Assembly: GCA_028343615.1 (NCBI GenBank)
Contig: JAOLZA010000001.1
Span: forward strand, 51,166 to 115,165
DNA from: Verrucomicrobiota bacterium
GTDB lineage: Bacteria; Verrucomicrobiota; Verrucomicrobiia; Limisphaerales; UBA1100
Direction: 5' to 3'
DNA: 64,000 nucleotides
The position numbers and the translations under genes were made by a program. Below, one piece after another: positions 58,740-64,000 of the stretch (the stretch's first letter is position 1; each line of letters begins with the position of its first letter). The notes under the pieces were generated by a model. The model saw only the letters and a list, made by a program, of their open reading frames with translations, was not told the DNA's origin and did no database searches.

Positions 58740-58913
58740 GCCCGACCGGAAATGACCCAACGCAGACTATTCCAGCCGAACCCAGAGACCCTATCGCAAA
58801 ATCTTTCAGGGGCGTTAATTGAAAAAAAACGTTCCAGTATTGATCCAATCAATGGTGACAGTTTGTGACCAAGTTGCGATTGCGTCCGCGCGGTTCGGCG
58901 ATAAACTGGCTGT

Positions 58914-59267
58914 GTGAAGAGCACGCTTATTTTGGCAGGTGCGGTCGCCGCGACGCTCGTGTGCGCGGCCGGCTGTAGCGATGCCGGCCCTAACACCGAA
59001 GCCGGCCACCGACATGCCGCTATTATCGCCAAGCTCAAAGCTGTTGATCAGGATATTAAATCCACTACGGACGTTGAGACTGCCTTGGAGAAATATGAAG
59101 TCACCATCACGGAGATTCAGGCTTTTATAGAACAGTTCTCCGAGACTGACGAGGCGTTGGAGCTTTCCAAAGCTTTGACTTGGGTGGAGAAAGAAAAAGC
59201 ACGGCTGCGAATCATTCAGGAAGCGAATTATCCGTTTCCGACACAATCCACGGATTTAAATAAATAA
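58914..59267 (+). CDS. Small periplasmic lipoprotein
   Basis: 117 aa from a GTG. KSTLILAGAVAATLVCAAGC carries a lipobox with Cys21. The mature part is helical (KLKAVDQDIKS...ALEKYEVTITEIQAFIEQF), without a known domain. Membrane-anchored periplasmic protein of unknown role. Confidence 0.65.
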   Translation: MKSTLILAGAVAATLVCAAGCSDAGPNTEAGHRHAAIIAKLKAVDQDIKSTTDVETALEKYEVTITEIQAFIEQFSETDEALELSKALTWVEKEKARLRIIQEANYPFPTQSTDLNK

Positions 59268-59322
59268 GTGAATTAATAAGGATTCAAGTTGTCTTGGTGG
59301 GGCAGAACGCCACACTTTTTGC

Positions 59323-59664
59323 ATGCAGGCATGGGGGCATCGGCAGCTGGATGTGCCGGAAAAAGAGATGGAGAAAGTGCTCCAAAGATTTGACCAAAAT
59401 GGTTGGGAACTGGTGAGTGTAATTGACGAGACCACAGATCCCAGTCGCCAAACGAGTCACAAAATGTCCTGGCTGTTTTTAAACGGCCCGCCGACGCGGG
59501 CGAGGACGAGGCTGATTAGTTTGCTGGCGAGCCGTCGGCATTCCAAGAATGGAGCACCACCGGGCTTCCATCTTGATCCCAGGCACGCACAAAAACGCGC
59601 ACCCCCTTTTCGTATTTCTCCTCCCAGCGAATGGAGTCTTGTTCGTGGACCACGGTACCACTAA
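59323..59664 (+). CDS. Small DUF4177-like protein, C-terminus doubtful
   Basis: 113 aa as read. The first 50 or so residues (LDVPEKEMEKVLQRFDQNGWELVSV) match the short DUF4177-type pattern, where a GWELVSV strand ends the domain. The remaining part overlaps the convergent lipoprotein gene by about 150 nt and has shadow-like composition (RARTR, PPGFHLDPRH), so the gene may have lost its natural stop. Confidence 0.5.
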   Translation: MQAWGHRQLDVPEKEMEKVLQRFDQNGWELVSVIDETTDPSRQTSHKMSWLFLNGPPTRARTRLISLLASRRHSKNGAPPGFHLDPRHAQKRAPPFRISPPSEWSLVRGPRYH

Positions 59665-59872
59665 AAATATTTCCGCCGTTGGTTTCATGCCATAAACCGT
59701 CGCCTTGCCGGACAATGGTTCCGGCTGTTGAAAGTGCTGGAAGGTTATTATGTTCCTCGCCGGCACCATCCAACTCATCGGTGACTTCTTCCGTGTCCTT
59801 CGTTTTGGAACACGCTCCTAACAGCATGAGCAAAGCAGCTGTCCAAGCGAGTACTGGAGTGTAAAGTTTCAT
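59516..59872 (-). CDS. Small lipoprotein
   Basis: 118 aa. LLMLLGACS is a lipobox (Cys21). The mature protein has DGLWHETNGGNIFSGTVV-type turns resembling a degenerate MORN-like unit. Its start overlaps the end of the upstream metallopeptidase gene by 4 nt, so both are co-translated. Function unknown. Confidence 0.65.
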   Translation of the reverse strand: MKLYTPVLAWTAALLMLLGACSKTKDTEEVTDELDGAGEEHNNLPALSTAGTIVRQGDGLWHETNGGNIFSGTVVHEQDSIRWEEKYEKGVRVFVRAWDQDGSPVVLHSWNADGSPAN

Positions 59873-61677
59873 CGAATGTCCAGTCCCGGCGAATAATATT
59901 TCAATTGTTTCACGATCTTCGTGGACATGCGTGTGCGGCCAAGCTTCAGAATGCGCAAGCTCGCCCAGCCGGCCAAGTGACTGGAGGCGCGATCCGTGAT
60001 GTCCGTATCCGTGAGGTCCAACTCGCGTGGTTGGAAGAACTCTGCCATGTGCTCGAGGTCATCATTGTTAATGCGAGAGCTAGCGAGGTTTAACGTAAGC
60101 ACTTCACGAGTGACGGGATGTCTTTCCAGTTTTCCGCCCACCGCTTGAAGAGCGGCTTCGGCATTCATACCGTTGGCGCGCAACGCCATAGTGAATGGCC
60201 CTTTGGCGGACGCCTTTAGCTCAGGCTTGGGCAGCGGCAGGGGCTGACCGATATGCGAGGTGAATAGATTGGTGAAAATCATGTTCGCCTGCCAGGCATC
60301 GAGCCCTTCCCAGCGAAAATTTTCCGGTGGCAGGCGCGTGCTGCTAAGGTAAGGCGGTCGGGCATGCTCACCCAATGAGGGGTCAATCCCCAAGTACCAC
60401 GACATCGGGTGGTACGGCACAGTTTTCCGATACAACGGATCTGCTCCGTTGGGCCGGGTGCGAATGAGGCCGGCTCGGTGGTTCTTCGTTATCCCCTCTC
60501 GCATCGCGTGATCCTTGTTGGCAAACTGTTGCACCTGTAAAAGTCGGGCACGCAGCAGGGCGGTTTCACCGCGGTGGTAAGATTCAGCTCGCTTCTTGGA
60601 AAGGTCATCCATTTCCAGTCGCGTGAAGGCCAACCATTGGCTCACCAGTGCGTATCGGTCAGCATTCGTTACCACCGGATTGTTGCGTACGGTCGACAGC
60701 AACTGATGGAAATGCTTGCGGTTGGCATCCACAAATGGATTCAATTCGTTGGTCTTCTTCGGTTGTGCCTGAATTTTATACCAACTCTTCCAACCCTTGA
60801 GCAGCATGGGGATGCCTTGGGGCCAGTTGGCTTGCACATTTTTAGCCCAGTTTGTACTGCGATCAAACTGCCACTCACTGTCCGTCTTCGCTTGCAACAA
60901 GGCCCCGCGGAAATAAGGTTGAGCGGTGGGATTCCCCAGAAAAAAATCCACCAGCGTTTGCGCCAAAAAATAACCCACACCCACATCACCAATCACCTTC
61001 TTCCAGTCATCATATTGGGTTGACTCAATAAAATCCACAAACTGCGCCGTGCTCATCTTCTGCACCAAATCCATGTAACGTTGGTACTGTTGCATGGTGG
61101 CAATTTTCTTTTGCACCCCCAGATGTTGCTTTCTATTGGAGTACCACTCAGGCAGCCCCTCTGAGAGCCACAGCGGCATCACCCCGTAATTAGCCGCGTG
61201 TACCGCATGGCACATCTCGTGCAATAATGTGGGTACAATCTCCCATGGCAAATCGTGATTCCAGTAGCACACGATGGGCGTTGGCACCTGCGGCTTCATA
61301 CTTCGGTCGTCCTGACGGTTGACCTGCACTTGGATGCGTGTATAGCCCAGAGTGCCTGGGCCCACCTTGTTACCCAGAGCCGCCGAGTATTTCTGGTACG
61401 CCTCGAAGTTGGGCAGAAAATCAATTTTGTAATGGAAATCCTTCGGCACCGTAATGCCGATGGCGCGGTACTTGGTGATGAGCAATTCTCCTTCACGCGC
61501 AATATATTGCACCAGCGAAGCCGGCACGGCAGAACCGTGCGTGTTGATGTAAACCCGTCCGAATCGTTGGTAGCCCTGCTGTGCCTTGGCGTACTCAGGC
61601 TGGAGCAGGAAAAGAAAAGCCACGCTCGCATATAAAACACGGCAAAGGCCCACTCGCGTCAATTTGAATTTAATCAT
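59869..61677 (-). CDS. Large secreted zinc metallopeptidase-like protein
   Basis: 602 aa from ATG 61677 (MIKFKLTRVGL), signal peptide ending near AKAQQ; the track start adds 10 residues. LLHEMCHAVHAANYGVMPLWLSEGLPEWY holds an HExxH zinc site with a downstream Glu (SEGLPEW), the gluzincin pattern of DUF1570/MA-type peptidases. The C-terminal 90 residues have LRR-like units (LTDTDITDRASSHLAGWASLRILKLG). Secreted or periplasmic protease of unknown substrate. Confidence 0.8.
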   Translation of the reverse strand: MIKFKLTRVGLCRVLYASVAFLFLLQPEYAKAQQGYQRFGRVYINTHGSAVPASLVQYIAREGELLITKYRAIGITVPKDFHYKIDFLPNFEAYQKYSAALGNKVGPGTLGYTRIQVQVNRQDDRSMKPQVPTPIVCYWNHDLPWEIVPTLLHEMCHAVHAANYGVMPLWLSEGLPEWYSNRKQHLGVQKKIATMQQYQRYMDLVQKMSTAQFVDFIESTQYDDWKKVIGDVGVGYFLAQTLVDFFLGNPTAQPYFRGALLQAKTDSEWQFDRSTNWAKNVQANWPQGIPMLLKGWKSWYKIQAQPKKTNELNPFVDANRKHFHQLLSTVRNNPVVTNADRYALVSQWLAFTRLEMDDLSKKRAESYHRGETALLRARLLQVQQFANKDHAMREGITKNHRAGLIRTRPNGADPLYRKTVPYHPMSWYLGIDPSLGEHARPPYLSSTRLPPENFRWEGLDAWQANMIFTNLFTSHIGQPLPLPKPELKASAKGPFTMALRANGMNAEAALQAVGGKLERHPVTREVLTLNLASSRINNDDLEHMAEFFQPRELDLTDTDITDRASSHLAGWASLRILKLGRTRMSTKIVKQLKYYSPGLDIR

Positions 61678-61767
61678 GGCTCGGGTGCTGCGTTGGGGCC
61701 TACACAAACTACCACCCGTACCTGATAATCACAACAGCCAACTCGTTTAACTTGAAACGCAAATTAT

Positions 61768-63078
61768 TTAAATAAACTCGTTGATGAGGTTCTCCAGAAA
61801 TTCCTGACGGCCGCTGGTGTTAGGCGTCACATCTCCTTTTTCGAGCATGTAGGCTTCCAAGGTTTTGAAGCTGGCATCACCGGACTCGATTTCTTTGCCA
61901 ATGCTGGCATCCCAGCTACCGTAGCGTTCCTTCACAAAATTTCCCAGACGGCCGTCGGCACGGATGGCTGCTGCAATTTTCAGCCCGCGTGCGAAAGCAT
62001 CCATGCCGCCGATGTGGGCGTGGAAAAGGTCGATCGGCTCGTGGCTTTCGCGGCGCACTTTGGCATCAAAATTCACACCTCCCGGCTCGAGGCCTCCGTG
62101 TTTCATCACCGCGAGCATGCATTTGGTGGTGAGATAAATATCGGTCGGGAATTGGTCGGTGTCCCAACCGAGCAACAGATCGCCGGTGTTGGCGTCCATC
62201 GAGCCGAGGAAACCCTGCCCGCCGGCGAAGTCGATTTCGTGCTCCATCGAGTGGCCTGCCAGCGTGGCGTGATTGGTCTCAAGGTTCAGCTTCACGTGAG
62301 CTTCCAAACCATAAGTGCGAAGGAAATTAATGCATGCCGCCGCATCGAAATCGTACTGATGCTTCGTTGGCTCCTTCGGCTTGGGTTCGAACATAAACTG
62401 GCCGGTGAAGCCAATCTCCTTCGCGTAATCCACCGCCATGTGCATGAACGCGGCGAGATGATCCAACTCGCGGTGCATGTCCGTGTTCAGCCAATTTTGA
62501 TACCCCTCGCGGCCGCCCCAAAACACGTAGCCTGCTCCGTCGAGATCCTTCGTCACCTCCAGCATCTTTTTCACCTGAGCTGCCGCAAACGCAAACGCGT
62601 CCGCATTGCAACTCGTTGCAGCACCGTGCATGTAGCGGGGGTTGCTGAATAAATTTGCCGTGCCCCAAAGCAGCCGCTTGCCCGTTCGCGCCTGTTCCTC
62701 CTTCAGCACCGCAGCCACCGCATCGAGATTCGCATTGCTCTCCGCCAGCGACGCCCCTTCAGGCGCCACATCGCGATCGTGGAAACAATAAAACGGCGCT
62801 CCTAACTTTTCCAAAAACTCAAAAAACACTCGCGCGCGATTCTGCGCATTCGCCACATCATCCGCCCCTTCCCAAGGCCGCAAAGCCGTCCCCGGTCCGA
62901 AAGGGTCCGCGCCACCGCCGCGCATCGTGTGCCAATACGCCACGCCGAAGCGCAGGTGTTCCGTCATCGACTTGCCCTCGACTTGCTCGGTGGCGTTGTA
63001 GTGCTTAAAGGAGAGCGGGTTCTTGGAATCCGCGCCCTCGTACTCGATTTTGTTTACGTCAGGAAAAAATTCAGCCAT
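61768..63078 (-). CDS. xylA: Xylose isomerase
   Basis: 436 aa from ATG 63078 ([15 protein letters not shown]); the track start adds 23 residues. It converts D-xylose to D-xylulose. [12 protein letters not shown] and [13 protein letters not shown] are the class II XylA signatures with the catalytic His and metal ligands; [12 protein letters not shown] completes the metal site. No xylulokinase or regulator is nearby in this window. Confidence 0.96.
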   Translation of the reverse strand: MAEFFPDVNKIEYEGADSKNPLSFKHYNATEQVEGKSMTEHLRFGVAYWHTMRGGGADPFGPGTALRPWEGADDVANAQNRARVFFEFLEKLGAPFYCFHDRDVAPEGASLAESNANLDAVAAVLKEEQARTGKRLLWGTANLFSNPRYMHGAATSCNADAFAFAAAQVKKMLEVTKDLDGAGYVFWGGREGYQNWLNTDMHRELDHLAAFMHMAVDYAKEIGFTGQFMFEPKPKEPTKHQYDFDAAACINFLRTYGLEAHVKLNLETNHATLAGHSMEHEIDFAGGQGFLGSMDANTGDLLLGWDTDQFPTDIYLTTKCMLAVMKHGGLEPGGVNFDAKVRRESHEPIDLFHAHIGGMDAFARGLKIAAAIRADGRLGNFVKERYGSWDASIGKEIESGDASFKTLEAYMLEKGDVTPNTSGRQEFLENLINEFI

Positions 63079-63140
63079 GAGATTTAATGGGTTCGCGCGC
63101 ATTGAAGGGAACCGACGCGGCCAAGTCAAGGGAAAGGCAA

Positions 63141-64000
63141 CTACCAAACTTCCACCGGCCCTTTGGGGACGGGGATGGCTTTGCGTTTTTCGACGGCGGT
63201 TTCGGGTTCCTGCATGAACGAGGCGATCATGGGGGGTAATTGATATTGGGGGAGAAGCTGGCCATTCGTGTCAGTGAATTTTTCACGCCAGTCAAGGTAG
63301 GCGGCGAGGACAGTTTCAAAATCCTCGCGAGTGCTGATTTGAACTACGGCCTTGTTGAAGGGCTTGGCCGGGCCGAAACGTTTGGCGTACCATGGGGCGA
63401 CTTTACGGAACATCACGCTGCCGCGATTTTCTCCAAAGACTTCCAACATCAAATCGTAATGCCGTCGCAGCACGCGGATGCGTTCATCAAAGGTCGGATC
63501 GGGCAACAGCTCGCCGGTTTCGATGTAGTGCTGCGTGTGTTTGAAAATCCATGGATTATAAAACGCGCCGCGCCCAATGCTCACGCCTGCGCAGCCAGTG
63601 GCCTCAAACATAAGCTTCGCGGCCTCGGCGGTTGTGACGTCGCCATTGCCTACCACCGGCAAGTCGGGGACCGCCTCGACAACTTTTCGAATGCCCTCGA
63701 GATTCACCGTGCCTTCAAACCCCTGCGCGCGAGTGCGGCCGTGGACGAAGATGGCGGCGATGCCAGCGTCCTGTAACGTGCGCGCCAGGTCGGGCGCGGT
63801 AAGATTTTGGTCATCCCAGCCGAGCCGCATCTTGGCGGTGACGGGAATCTTCAGGGCGTCGACCATGCCGCGCACGAGCGCGTGCGTTTTGTCGAGCTCA
63901 GTCATCATCGCCGAGCCGCCGCCGGTCTTCACCACCTTGCGCACGGGACAACCCATGTTGATGTCGATAGCCGAGATGCCGAGCGACTCGAGCTGCAGCG
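63141..64000 (-). CDS. dus: tRNA-dihydrouridine synthase (5' end beyond the window)
   Basis: The frame continues past the track start at 63956 to the window edge ([20 protein letters not shown]), 286 codons visible. [10 protein letters not shown] carries the catalytic cysteine of Dus enzymes; [29 protein letters not shown] and [15 protein letters not shown] are FMN-binding motifs. It reduces uridine to dihydrouridine in tRNA D-loops. DusB-type is likely but not certain. Confidence 0.93.
   Translation of the reverse strand, partial: LQLESLGISAIDINMGCPVRKVVKTGGGSAMMTELDKTHALVRGMVDALKIPVTAKMRLGWDDQNLTAPDLARTLQDAGIAAIFVHGRTRAQGFEGTVNLEGIRKVVEAVPDLPVVGNGDVTTAEAAKLMFEATGCAGVSIGRGAFYNPWIFKHTQHYIETGELLPDPTFDERIRVLRRHYDLMLEVFGENRGSVMFRKVAPWYAKRFGPAKPFNKAVVQISTREDFETVLAAYLDWREKFTDTNGQLLPQYQLPPMIASFMQEPETAVEKRKAIPVPKGPVEVW

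Noticed and set aside
1-64000. CRISPR array, rRNA operon or insertion sequence
   Set aside because: No regularly spaced repeats, no rRNA-like stretches and no transposase ORF were seen; the proline-rich and charged repeats are within proteins.

Overview
The window looks like a chromosomal segment of a Gram-negative member of the PVC group, most likely Verrucomicrobiota. The reasons are a PSCyt1/DUF1549/DUF1553 protein followed by a Tat-exported DUF1501 protein, a DUF1080 protein, a BNR sialidase-like protein and many small lipoproteins, together with LPS and outer-membrane genes (lpxA, an LptF/G-type permease, two porins). This is inferred from gene content only; no rRNA or other phylogenetic marker was compared.

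Left part (1-20.6 kb), core genome. In order: an edge-truncated radical SAM gene, an M90 zincin fused to MORN-type repeats, fabI, a cysteine-desulfurase-like gene whose PLP lysine is replaced by arginine, an Mrp/ApbC ATPase, pyrR-pyrB behind a readable PyrR attenuator, two-subunit class I fumarase, lpxA, a compact dnaN-lspA-miaA-hflX run, an ordinary cysteine desulfurase, uppP, two paralogous porins, a dihaem cytochrome c peroxidase and a gamma-carbonic-anhydrase-like gene.

Middle part (20.6-51.8 kb), accessory DNA apparently layered between the carbonic-anhydrase gene and a tRNA-Val gene. Directly after the carbonic-anhydrase gene lies a full-length decayed tRNA-Val. Then comes an AT-richer five-gene operon (21.1-32.8 kb): secreted VWA/PKD protein, membrane-anchored triple-PKD protein, a 1081-aa tubulin/FtsZ-superfamily protein, and two large multi-pass membrane proteins. 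One of these carries DnaJ-type CxxCxGxG pairs and a catalytically dead transglutaminase-like domain. This is the most interesting system in the window. It is followed by a relic of the 3' end of a second carbonic-anhydrase copy, the PSD1/DUF1501 pair, a zinc-ribbon gene flanked by a second DUF1501 3' end, a DUF1080 gene and a cytochrome c gene remnant. An 11.7-kb integrative element (40.13-51.82 kb) sits in tRNA-Val. It carries a tyrosine integrase, a serine recombinase, a compact protein with family-A DNA polymerase palm motifs, an McrA-like HNH nuclease, a secreted thermonuclease and several zinc-ribbon or membrane proteins. The element duplicated the 5' half of the tRNA, so the working tRNA gene now has an element-derived upstream region.

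Right part (51.8-64 kb), core genome again: BNR sialidase-like protein, a pseudopilin-VWA fusion, a beta-CASP nuclease, an LptF/G permease translationally coupled to a GAF-GAF histidine kinase, small lipoproteins, a large secreted metallopeptidase, xylose isomerase and an edge-truncated dihydrouridine synthase.

I saw no rRNA, CRISPR array or transposase. All functions are from reading the sequence and motif recognition; no database search was run.
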